The position numbers and the translations under genes were made by a program. The notes under the pieces are model-generated. The model had not been told where the DNA came from and searched no databases. It saw nothing but the letters and a program-made list of their open reading frames with translations. A stretch of DNA of 64,000 nt. It comes from an uncultured Muribaculaceae bacterium. Its GTDB lineage: Bacteria; Bacteroidota; Bacteroidia; Bacteroidales; Muribaculaceae. The stretch covers positions 17,119 to 81,118 of the forward strand of contig CAJTZS010000018.1 in assembly GCA_910584055.1 (NCBI GenBank). The letters run 5' to 3'. Shown here piece by piece: positions 18,601 to 25,700 of the stretch. Each line of letters begins with the position of its first letter. Positions within the stretch are counted from its first letter, which is position 1.

Positions 18601-18781
18601 CAGGTTTAATACAGTCATAGACATCCTGGATGTGAATGGAGTCATGATAATGCATCAAACTGTTGATCCGGGCGAGAGTTTCGGTGAAAAGATAGGCACA
18701 ATATCTCTTGAAAAGGGCATATACCTCGTTAAAGTATTATCTAAAAACCGAGCCGTCACAAAGAAAGTCAACATCAGATAA
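12635..18781 (+). CDS. Giant exported BIG2/LRR_5 surface protein
   Basis: 2048 residues with an N-terminal signal segment (SVALILLISIFYTPSAFCQ). Order: LRR_5-like repeats (about 70-285); fourteen BIG2 immunoglobulin-like domains (about 288-1505); a block of nearly identical LRR_5 repeats (about 1530-1860: CSGLTGNLYIPDSVTEIG and variants); one more BIG2 domain (about 1876-1955); and a C-terminal tail ending ISLEKGIYLVKVLSKNRAV, then KKVNIR, like a sorting signal. BIG2 domains show ATDK-x-x-x-W/Y-x-SS and VATVD-x-x-G-x-V. From the fourth domain on, two subtypes alternate strictly (about 86 and 79 residues). It is probably a long stalk-like adhesin. Other ATGs at 12650 and 12659 are possible starts. 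The gene is flanked by terminators and lies between the BRO-N gene and its fragment. Confidence 0.85.
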   Translation: MRRSFMGLMPNNSVTMSVALILLISIFYTPSAFCQTSIPPQLEFEENAPDYRSYRVSVKAGQGSSLTGHLDVPSSYRGLPVTVIGCLSSNITSVSIPNSIVKISDNGFGGSDYLESVVIPNSVREVGVYAFKMCPKLSSVVISPANSINGTAFSGCDIKKGAYPITMFPNRRPFVATIEVPYPDDCIPEPSGLVFNASKTAFYFAPWDIRNLELPATISLIGSKAFAGCTKLDMLVLNSIVPPDVSDDTFNDSDIKAIRVPAGCRSAYIQAAGWSRLASRIIEEVKTERVEIVTDISNIQIGQTVQLQAQVIPSNATFKDVEWAIADPRIATVNEFGLLEAKAVGSTEIIASVKETEVRNVFPIIVHPIYVERISVDPQRWTGLPDSTFMVNSSVFPENATDKSLKWSSTDETVATVDATGKVTTHKDGRCVINVEASDGSNVSAQCTVTVRPWEAESVTFDKTEWRGKVNQKFQITAVVLPDKAKDITLDWKSSKSSVATVDSNGVVTAVGVGNATITATAANGKSASCEVTVEAIPVERVSIDRESMGITGDCLELVKGKTMAIKSIIEPEDATVKTLLYESSCPTVAMVNPNGIISAVALGEAVITVMSKDGVSDRITVKVFPIPVESITVRPAEIHICVDETYVLEADLQPWYAGDQTVEWSSSDDRIATVDGNGVVKGVSLGTATITATTTNGLTATCQVIVEATLVKRVTIDLAALGIEDTFMEICQGETRTIKVNVEPSNATDKSLIYSSSYPDVVSVDENGNIKGLSPGYSKIEIKPLKPYYPDRVAAWLTVTVVSKEEESVTLNIAETKLKVAETVQLTANVLPENATDKTVSWSSSDDNVATVDENGLVKAVSLGMATVTVTTVNGLTSECKVTVVPTPVTDIVLDWEAMGITGNSVEMKAGEEKAIIANIQPADATDKDLEYESSEPEIVAVDDKGNIRALSIGKAVITIKAVSGVSTTLPVIVVPTSAESVRLNVPETVLKAGENVQLQATIFPEYTTDKTITWGSSDTGIATVDESGLVTGVSVGGTIVRATTVNGLIAECKVTVAETPVTGVAIDREALGMADDKLEIKIGETRLIPASVMPENATDRSLHYESSNPDVVSVDNDGKIVALSVGSAVLTVSSTNGLSDKTTVSVSAVESESVSLSLSESILRVGETTQLTATVLPFNATDKGVTWSSSDSSVVTVDNTGLVTAVSLGNAIITATTANGLTDQCKVTVEKTPVTGISFDKAALGITDSGELEMIVGETKTIIATVVPENATDKRLLYSSSSPKVVSIDENGNMTALSVGTALIYVRSDDSINPVYAYIHVKVTAIEVEDIVLNMTEVELKAGQTVQLNATVFPEDATNKNVIWSSSDISVATVDNNGFVTAYRVGASRIRASIYGVYYGPEAECLVNVVKTPAEKVVIDREALGISGNDLVINKNEWERKKITVTIKPEDTTDKYVRYETSDFYVAYVDGDGYISVNNTGYADITAIAMSGVSDKIRVWVIKDNGDKFDFKVNDINYNIDKNTKTASVGKNREYSGENLIIPDYIGYMYEDYPVTKIEQDAFNPLTGFSSRITGELRLPNSLTEIGDNAFSECSGLSGDLIIPNSVTTIGFCAFYHCSGFNGELNLPDKLIRIGANAFRDCSGLTGNLHISNSVTEIGSFAFCGCSGLTGNLYIPDSVTEIGSFAFSGCSGFTGGLHIPNSLSEIGSYTFSGCSGLTGELRIPDSVMKIGNDAFSGCSGFSGSLIIDSPITRIESRSFQDCSGLKGDLVVGNSVAQIDEYAFKGTCFKSVDLPSSLTRIDRESFNFKDVAEEMTFTCRAVTPPFIQSSSFLADQAANITLYVPVRSIESYKSKWCSQNNIRFKAIKGIEGEMPERIELSETEVSMEKNQTKQLVATVFPEGSYDRTVTWTSSDPSIASVDENGLVSAVSPGVAHIVATSVNGLTKECRVTVKDPAFSIIPDLFGDDNNEGLRIMLMPGGVRMDGVSRFNTVIDILDVNGVMIMHQTVDPGESFGEKIGTISLEKGIYLVKVLSKNRAVTKKVNIR

Positions 18782-18815
18782 GGCACTTAATTAGATTGGA
18801 TGCTTATTCAATATG

Positions 18816-18880
18816 TTGGTGGAGCAAAATGAAAGACGTCCCAACAGACGCCTTTCATTTTGCTCCACCAATTTTTTATT
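18816..18880. terminator. 20-bp-stem terminator, probably bidirectional
   Basis: TTGGTGGAGCAAAATGAAAG (18816-18835) pairs perfectly with 18852-18871 and a T run follows. It ends the giant gene. It lies between that gene and the convergent HTH gene; no clear T run serves the minus strand. Confidence 0.8.
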
Positions 18881-18911
18881 AGACATTGAGAATGTATGTA
18901 ATGACATTGCA

Positions 18912-19128
18912 TCAATACATACAAAGTGTCTTCAATTCATCTGCAAACTGTATAGCCCTTTCTTTTATATTTACAACCATTTTTTTCAGATGGCTGTTTT
19001 ATTCCAAGTGCGTACTGACGCATCTGGCTCGGGTTTATACCGCAGATGCGTGCAAGATCATTGGGAGACATCCTGTACCTTGATAGGAAATCACATATGG
19101 ATGATATGTCAGAATTTTTGAGGTTCAT
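18912..19128 (-). pseudogene. Small HTH protein gene with +1 shift in an A7 run
   Basis: The in-frame ORF (18937-19128, 63 codons) encodes a helix-turn-helix: SRYRMSPNDLARICGINPSQ then MRQYALGIKQPSEK. After SEK it runs off into NGCKYKRKGYTVCR. In the next frame the sequence goes on as MVVNIKERAIQFADELKTLC, which is the usual C-terminus of this HTH type. The shift lies in seven A (18980-18986, T on the plus strand); six A would restore a 71-residue protein ending at 18912. It may be a mutation, a phase-variable tract, transcript slippage or a read error. It is one base after the DUF4325 gene, so it is the last gene of the cassette. Confidence 0.6.
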
Positions 19129-19129
19129 T

Positions 19130-19465
19130 TCATTTGCAAAAAAACATTTCCACCTCTTTCATGTCTGCCAAGTTGTGGATGCAAATGCTCCCTGTGTCCG
19201 GTCGTCTCACGCTCCTGCCAGCCTTAACTATCCGTAGCAGAGCCGTTATATCCGGATTGGTATTTATAAGTTGTATACTCCTGTCGGATTTTTCAACCAT
19301 CGAGATAAGCTCGTCTGCAAAAGAACGGGAAATAAATTCGACCCCGGAGAGGTCAAAAATATAGTCGGAACTTTCATCCATGCAATTCACAACTTCATAT
19401 ATCCTTGATCTGACCCTTATGTCTGTGCCAAGAATGGATGCTATATTCAAAACTTTACTTTTCAT
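19130..19465 (-). CDS. STAS-like protein (DUF4325)
   Basis: 111 residues. The core YIFDLSGVEFISRSFADELI is the DUF4325 signature, an STAS-like fold related to anti-sigma antagonists; the C-terminus (DITALLRIVKAGR, then VEMFFCK) is typical of short family members. Its ATG overlaps the stop of the HATPase gene by four bases (ATGA), which implies coupled translation and a 1:1 partnership. In partner-switch systems a GHKL kinase phosphorylates an STAS protein; here no Ser/Thr phosphosite can be assigned with certainty, although SRS next to the core is a candidate. Role inferred from context. Confidence 0.75.
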   Translation of the reverse strand: MKSKVLNIASILGTDIRVRSRIYEVVNCMDESSDYIFDLSGVEFISRSFADELISMVEKSDRSIQLINTNPDITALLRIVKAGRSVRRPDTGSICIHNLADMKEVEMFFCK

Positions 19466-20376
19466 AATCTTTCAGCGTATTTAAGATAATTGAAACCGTC
19501 CGACTCTGTGAGCGGTATCTTCAATAATACAATCGTACCTCCCCAATTCAAATTTTTTGGAAGGGTCACTGTCACTTCCCCGTTCCTGTCATGCCGGTGG
19601 AATGCCCCTCCTGACAATATGAAAAATTCCCCTTTCAAACCATTAACAAGCATATTCTTAGTCGTAGGGAGTCCGTATCCCCGATTCTCCGCATCCGGCA
19701 GGTTTTTGGTGGATTTATGGCGGAGAGCCATGTTCAGCACGTATCCCTCATTCATCATTTCTTCTTCTTTCAGAACTTTACTCTTTATAAAACTGCCAAA
19801 TACGGAAATGCCAAAATCGGCTATACATACGTTAAGACATCTCCCTTGTCTGGAATATTGGGAAAACATATAGCCGTGTTCACATCCAGAATGGTCATGA
19901 ATGTTAGCCACGAGTTCACCCGTTAGATATGAAAGGGCGCTTATCAAATTGCGGGGTATATTACATTGTCTCTCTACTATCTTCTGCAATCCGGATGTGA
20001 CGGAATCTATCGTGTCTTCCGATGTGCTGAACTTACATATTGGGATATAACTTTTATTGATATATCTTTCTAATAGCCGTGACACTTCTTCAGATCCATC
20101 AACCGTATATGGCTCAATAAAACAGATTGCGTCAAGATAACCCTTGGTATATTGCCTTATCCCGCATGTTTTTATAATGCGATTACTCTGTTTCTTATAA
20201 AGCCCAAGTCCGCATATGAAGAACGGATGAAAGAAATTTGTTTCACTAAAATCCCATATCACGTCTTCATAAGGGTTTGCATTCTCTGTATCGTTTATCA
20301 CTACGAACAACATATTAAATACAGAGCCGATGCGTGTATCTCTTTTTACTGACGGTATTTTTATAATTGTCGACAT
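19462..20376 (-). CDS. GHKL ATPase (HATPase), anti-sigma-kinase-like
   Basis: 304 residues. The N-terminal half is a domain of unclear type with an STAS-like strand pattern (VIWDFSETNFFHPFFICGLG). The C-terminal half has the GHKL boxes: N box LTGELVANIHDHSG, G1 box VCIADFGISVFGS, G2 box RGYGLPTTKNMLVNG, and a final strand (GGTIVLLKIPL). There is no HisKA dimer domain, no membrane segment and no receiver, so it is not a classical sensor kinase. It looks like an SpoIIAB/RsbW-type or MutL-type ATPase. It leads a three-gene cassette with DUF4325 and HTH proteins, and has its own promoter with a palindromic operator. Confidence 0.75.
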   Translation of the reverse strand: MSTIIKIPSVKRDTRIGSVFNMLFVVINDTENANPYEDVIWDFSETNFFHPFFICGLGLYKKQSNRIIKTCGIRQYTKGYLDAICFIEPYTVDGSEEVSRLLERYINKSYIPICKFSTSEDTIDSVTSGLQKIVERQCNIPRNLISALSYLTGELVANIHDHSGCEHGYMFSQYSRQGRCLNVCIADFGISVFGSFIKSKVLKEEEMMNEGYVLNMALRHKSTKNLPDAENRGYGLPTTKNMLVNGLKGEFFILSGGAFHRHDRNGEVTVTLPKNLNWGGTIVLLKIPLTESDGFNYLKYAERL

Positions 20377-20394
20377 TGCTTATTATATTAAACG

Positions 20395-20416
20395 CAAAAG
20401 TAACAAAAATTGTTAC
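20395..20416 (-). promoter_or_regulatory. Promoter (TACTTTTG) overlapped by GTAACAA-N3-TTGTTAC
   Basis: Read on the minus strand, TACTTTTG (20402-20395) is a -7 box for the HATPase gene at 20376. The perfect inverted repeat GTAACAATTTTTGTTAC (20400-20416) overlaps its first bases and the spacer. It is a strong operator candidate, possibly for the HTH protein of the same cassette. Confidence 0.6.
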
Positions 20417-20481
20417 CTCATGCAATAATAAATAACAAAACATCATTATTTTTATATTTTACGATTCCAGCGATGTTGTTA

Positions 20482-20629
20482 TAGGAAGGAATCGCTACGT
20501 GACAATATGACAAACATCGAACTTGCATTGAACATGCTTACGGAAGCATCTACTACCGAAATATCTTCCGATAAGGCTTCCGGCTACCTCATGGGGGATG
20601 AATCTCCGATACCAATTGAAGAAAAATAG
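20482..20629 (+). pseudogene. 3' fragment of a second BRO-N gene copy
   Basis: 49 codons (RKESLRDNMTNIELALNMLT, EASTTEIS, then SDKASGYLMGDESPIPIEEK and a stop) match the end of the BRO-N gene at 12219-12483. An in-frame block of about 117 bases (39 codons) is missing after TEIS. Several synonymous and a few amino-acid changes show that it is not a recent copy. No upstream coding sequence or start remains. Its TAG (20627-20629) touches the stop codon of the convergent AraC gene. It lies in direct orientation, 8.3 kb from the intact gene. Confidence 0.85.
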
Positions 20630-21571
20630 TTAAACGCTTTGCAAAACGGCGCGACGATAGGCGGATGGAGTCAGCCCTGTCTGTTGGCGGAAATACCTTG
20701 TGAAGAAACTTGCGTTAGGGAAATTAAGTTCGTCGGCGATATGATTGACTGCGTGGCTGTTGTCTTTCAACAGCACTTTGGCTTCGAGAATCACATAGCT
20801 GTTGATCAGGTCGAGCGCGGATTGTCCTGAGACCTCTTTGACGATTCTTCCGAGGTATTTAGGCGTGATGCAAAGCCGGTCTGCATAAAACTTGATGCTC
20901 CGTTCCTCCTTATAATGTTCTATTACCAGCGAAACGAATTTCTGGAAAAACATTTTCGGCTGAGATTCCCTGCTGCTTTTGTCTTCGGCGGTCTTGAAAC
21001 TGTCAATTATTATAGCCATTATTACCCGTATGTGACCGTCGATGACTTGTGGGAGCATAGAGAAGTTATCGCGCATCAGCCAACGCCCCACGGCTCCGAT
21101 GGAACCGGTAAATTCGGATCTTATATCCAAAGGTATATTGAGCATTACAACTCCTTTTGTAATTTTGCCCACAAAAGCCATGCTCATTTCCGGGAGTTCA
21201 TGCAGGGAGGGTGTGCTGCTGTTGTGGATAATGACCGCAATCCGACAGTCTTCGCTGAATTCAAGTCCGGAAATTATGCAGCCTACCGGAATTATCACAA
21301 GGTCTCCTTCGTGCATTTCAAATGATTTTATACCCGACTTTATGCTCAAGTGTCCGTAGCCACAATATATCATGGTTGAGAATTGGATTTTGCGCGGAAG
21401 GGTGTTGAGTGCCGTGACCTGCCGGTGGCGTTCGAGATGCAAATCAGTGTTGATGCCATCGAAAATAGTGAACTTTTCTCCGAACGAAAGCTGTTTGTCG
21501 TATTCAGGTATCATGGAGAATCGAAAGTCCGGTATGCTCATGTGGTTTGTGGATGGAATATGCTGAAACAT
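20630..21571 (-). CDS. AraC-family transcriptional regulator
   Basis: 313 residues. The N-terminal part is a cupin-like sensing domain (YGHLSIKSGIKSFEMHEGDL, IIPVGCIISG). The C-terminal 100 residues are an AraC HTH pair: SIKFYADRLCITPKYLGRIV, SGQSALDLINSYVILEAKVL, VNHIADELNFPNASFFTRYF, RQQTGLTPSAYRR. It is divergent from the RND efflux operon that starts 163 bases away, so it probably controls that operon in response to a small toxic molecule. A -7 box TAAATTTG on the minus strand (21592-21585) lies 14 bases before its ATG. Confidence 0.88.
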   Translation of the reverse strand: MFQHIPSTNHMSIPDFRFSMIPEYDKQLSFGEKFTIFDGINTDLHLERHRQVTALNTLPRKIQFSTMIYCGYGHLSIKSGIKSFEMHEGDLVIIPVGCIISGLEFSEDCRIAVIIHNSSTPSLHELPEMSMAFVGKITKGVVMLNIPLDIRSEFTGSIGAVGRWLMRDNFSMLPQVIDGHIRVIMAIIIDSFKTAEDKSSRESQPKMFFQKFVSLVIEHYKEERSIKFYADRLCITPKYLGRIVKEVSGQSALDLINSYVILEAKVLLKDNSHAVNHIADELNFPNASFFTRYFRQQTGLTPSAYRRAVLQSV

Positions 21572-21584
21572 TATTTAAATCATG

Positions 21585-21592
21585 CAAATTTA
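21585..21592 (-). promoter_or_regulatory. -7 box of the AraC gene
   Basis: TAAATTTG on the minus strand, 14 bases before the ATG at 21571. It is one of two back-to-back promoters in this gap. Confidence 0.5.
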
Positions 21593-21700
21593 GTCATTTC
21601 AACCATAAATCACCTCATAATTACCGATTTTATTATGATATGTGGTAAAATAGGACATTTCTGTGGAATTATGGATTATGACAGAAATCTTTTGATTGCC

Positions 21701-21708
21701 TAATTTTG
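21701..21708 (+). promoter_or_regulatory. -7 box of the RND efflux operon
   Basis: TAATTTTG, 27 bases before ATG 21735. It rules out the TTG at 21696 as a likely start, since that codon overlaps the promoter. Confidence 0.55.
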
Positions 21709-21734
21709 CACTCAGAAAATCAAAAATCATTAAC

Positions 21735-22799
21735 ATGATTCATAAACGTATTGGAATTGCAGTCTTGGTGACTGTGGCGACTTCTATGTTATCAGGTTGC
21801 GGACATAAGGAAGATGAAAGCAGACTCGTTAGAAGCGTTGCAGTCGAAGTGGCGGAGGAATCCGGAGGGTCTTCTCTTCGGACGGTTCCGGGAGTGGTTA
21901 AAGAGGAGTCCGAAATCAACGTGGGATTTATGACTCCGGGTCAGATCAAGGAGATTTGCGTGAGGGAAGGGCAGCATGTATCGAAGGGAGAGGTTCTGGC
22001 GCGTCTTGATGATAAGGATTACAGGCTCGGTGTAGCGGCGGCGGAAGCTCAATATTCCCAGCTGTTTTCTGAACTGGAGCGGATTAAACCACTTTACGAG
22101 GCCGGGGATGTCTCTCCCAATGACTACAACAAGGCCGAGTCCGGTCTCCGTCAGCTTGAGGCTCAATTGCAGGTCAACCGCAATAAACTTGGTTATACCG
22201 TTCTTCGGGCTCCTGCTTCCGGTATTATAAGGAAAGTGAATTTTGATCCTTCCGAGGTGGTGGATGCCGGCACTCCGGTGTTCCTGTTGCTCGCTTCCAC
22301 TCCGGTGAAGGTTGAGCTTAACGTGCCGGCGTGGATTTTCGAACATCGTGAGCGTATTTCGTCAATCAACATCATTTCCGGAAGCGATAGCTTGCCGGGT
22401 TCGTTGCTCAGTATGGTTCCGAAGGCTGATGCGTTGCAGCTTTATCGGGTGGTTCTGGGTGTCGGGGCATCTTCTCCGTCGCTTGTGCCCGGAAGGAATG
22501 TAATGGTTGAGTTCAGGATGTCGGACGGCAAAAGTGAAGGGGGGATGGTCAGCATTCCGGCATCCTCTGTGGTCTATGACAGCGGGAAGGCATCGGTATG
22601 GGTTGTAATGCCTGATTCCACGGTAAGGAGACGGGAATTGACGGTTTCCTCCGGGCCGTTGGCCGACCGTCTTAATGTGAGTTCGGGACTATCTGCAGGA
22701 GAAATTGTGGTGCGCGCCGGCACGCGTCACCTACGCGAAGGGGAGAAGGTGGCCCCGTTGGCACCGGTAAGTGAAACTAATGTTGGGGGACTCTTGTGA
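21735..22799 (+). CDS. RND efflux periplasmic adaptor (membrane fusion) lipoprotein
   Basis: 354 residues from ATG 21735. The lipobox MLSGC puts the acylated Cys at residue 22. HlyD/AcrA-type features: a split lipoyl domain (GQIKEICVREGQHVSKGEVL, RLDDKDY and later YTVLRAPASGIIRKVNF), a hairpin between them (AEAQYSQLFSELERIKPLYE, RQLEAQLQVNRNKLGY) and a beta-barrel domain. It links the inner-membrane pump to the outer-membrane channel. Its stop overlaps the start of the pump gene (TGATG). Confidence 0.9.
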   Translation: MIHKRIGIAVLVTVATSMLSGCGHKEDESRLVRSVAVEVAEESGGSSLRTVPGVVKEESEINVGFMTPGQIKEICVREGQHVSKGEVLARLDDKDYRLGVAAAEAQYSQLFSELERIKPLYEAGDVSPNDYNKAESGLRQLEAQLQVNRNKLGYTVLRAPASGIIRKVNFDPSEVVDAGTPVFLLLASTPVKVELNVPAWIFEHRERISSINIISGSDSLPGSLLSMVPKADALQLYRVVLGVGASSPSLVPGRNVMVEFRMSDGKSEGGMVSIPASSVVYDSGKASVWVVMPDSTVRRRELTVSSGPLADRLNVSSGLSAGEIVVRAGTRHLREGEKVAPLAPVSETNVGGLL

Positions 22800-25700
22800 T
22801 GAAAGTCAGGAGACTTACTGAATATTTCGTGAAGCGCCCCACGGTATTCTGGAGCGTTATCGTGGCTGTTGTCTTGGCCGGTGTCCTGTCGTTCATGGCG
22901 ATGCCGAAGCTGGAGGATCCGGCGATATACGGCAAGCAGGCCAATGTAGTGGCAATTCTCCCGGGAGCGTCTGCCCATGAAGTGGAGCTAAAGGTTGCAA
23001 AGGTGCTTGAAGACCAGTTGCGGGCACTCCCGGATGTGAAGGAAATCCGCACTGAATGCACATCCGGTATGGCAGTGATTACGGTTGAGTTCAAGATGAC
23101 TGTCCTTAATGATGACATGGAGCAACATTTTGATTTGCTTCGGCGCAAGATGTCGGATTCCGCAATGCTTCTCCCTCCGGATGCCATGCCCCCTATAGTG
23201 GTGGATGACATGATGGATACCTACGGACTCTTCTATGCATTGACGTTCGATGGATTTTCTTATCCCGAAGCCGAGAAATATGCACAGTATATACGCAACG
23301 GACTTCTGGAGGTGGACGGAGTGAAACGCATAAATATCGCCGGAGTCCGCACCGAGCAGATAGATGTTGTCATAACGCCTGAACAGTTGGTACGCAACGG
23401 ATTGACTCCTACCCAGATTATGATGGAGATGCAGAATCAGGGGAAAGTGGCTGATGCGGGTAAATATTCCGGGGGTGGCTATAGATATTCGTTAAGGGTC
23501 AGCGGAGGTTTGACGGACGAGGAGGATGTTGAAAACATGCTCATAAAGACTTCCTCCGGTCAAACTGTGCGTGTCGGGGATATTGCAGAAGTGCGCCGCA
23601 CCCTCAAGGAGCCTCAGACTAACGGATTCTTTGTCAACGGAGAATCTGCGCTCGCCATATGCATCGCCCTTGAATCCGATGTGGTGGTTCCGGATGTCGG
23701 GAAAGCTGTCGACAGTAAACTTGAGCAGGTAATGAAACAGCTTCCCGCAGGCCTGAGCATGGAAAAAATCTTTTTCCAGCCCGACAAGGTAGATGAGGCC
23801 ATAAGTACATTCCTTATAAACCTGATAGAGTCTGTCCTTATAGTCATAGTGGTGCTCATTTTCTTCATGGGATTGCGTGCCGGCATCATCATCGGTATGG
23901 GACTTGCTTTGACTATCGCCGCGACTTTCCCGATATTGATGACCCTCGACTCTACGTTGCAACGTATCTCGCTTGGCGCCTTCATAATAGCCATGGGAAT
24001 GCTTGTTGACAATTCAATCGTGATAATGGACGGCATATTGATTGACAAGAAGAGAGGACTTGCACCGAAGAAATATCTGTATTCCATAGGTGACAAGACA
24101 GCCCTCCCGCTGCTCGGAGCAACAATCATTGCGGTTGCCACGTTCCTCAGTCCTTACCTTTCGCCTGACACCGCTGGAGAATACTGCCGGGACCTTTTCG
24201 TGGTGCTGTGCGTAAGCTTGCTGGTGAGCTGGGTTTTCGCTTTGATACTTGTCCCTATGTGCGCCAAGTCATGGATGCCTCCCCGTCAGTTCTCCAATGC
24301 GGGAGGGAATGGGAGTCGGGATCCGTTCGACACTCCTTGGCATAATGCCGTGCGCAAGGTCTTGGAAAGGCTTATCGATTGGAAAAAGACAACGATTGCA
24401 TGTGGAGTAGTTATTCTTATAGTTTGCGTGTTGTCAATGACTAAAGTCAAGAATCTGTTCTTCCCCGATTTTGATTATAATCAATTCGTGATTGAATATA
24501 CGCTCCCTTCTCAGTCCTCTCCGGATATGGTGCGTACGGACCTTATGCGTATTATGGCGGACCTTGACACAGTTCCAGGCGTAGAGAGGGTTGCGATGAG
24601 CATGGGTTCGTCTCCGGCGCATTACTGCCTCGTGCGACCGATGTCGAATGGTGGCGACAATTATGGAGAACTGATGGTGGATGCCAAGGATTTCAAAACT
24701 TGTAATAAGATCATCGACATCATAAAACCAGCCTTACGCAAGCAGTATCCCGAGGCGTACATACGTTTCAGGAGATATAATTTCTCAATAGCTACGAGCC
24801 ATACCGTAGAGGTCCGTTTCTCAGGTCCCGACCCTGCGGTGCTAAAAGACCTTGCCCGTCAGGCAGAGGATATAATGGTGAAATCGAAATACATTGACCC
24901 ATATTCTGTCCAGAACAACTGGCAGACTCCTTCAAAGCGCTATATAGTGGAACTTGACCGCAACGACGCCATTAGGGCCGGTCTGTCACGTGGCAACGTG
25001 GCGGATGCACTGAAAGCTGCGACTGACGGCCTGCCGATAGGGGCGGTAAATGAGGATGACAGGATGCTTGTGGTGAACCTGAAAGTCAGGAATGCCGACG
25101 GCTCTTCCGTCGAAGACCTTGAAGATGTCCCGGTATGGTCGATGATTAACGTGAATCCGGATACGGAACAGTTTAAGGGGGTGCTTAACGGCTCCGTCAG
25201 TGCGGAAGACCTGCAGGACGGGATGTCGCGCTCACTTCCTCTGAGCGCTGTATCTACGGGCGTTTCCCTGGATTGGGAAGAACCATTCGTGTTTCGTGTC
25301 AATGGCAGACGCACGATAGAGGTTGAGGCAGACCCGAACAGCGATATTTATGAAGGCACCCCTGCAAAGGCGATGGAGAGTATCCGCGACGAAATCGAGG
25401 CGATAAAACTTCCTCCGGGATATTCCATGCAGTGGGCGGGGGAAACGAAACTTCAGCAAGATGCCATGGTCAATATATTGAAATACGTACCCATAACCGC
25501 CTTCTTGATATTGACAATCCTGCTCCTCCTTTTTGGCAAGTGGAAGTTGGTGTTGGTCATCCTGTTGTGTCTGCCTTTCGTGCTGACAGGCATTGTGCCG
25601 GCATTGCTTATATTCCGGCAGCCATTCACCTTTATGGCGATTATCGGACTAATGGGGCTTATGGGCATGATGGTGAAAAACGGTATAGTTCTCGTGGATG

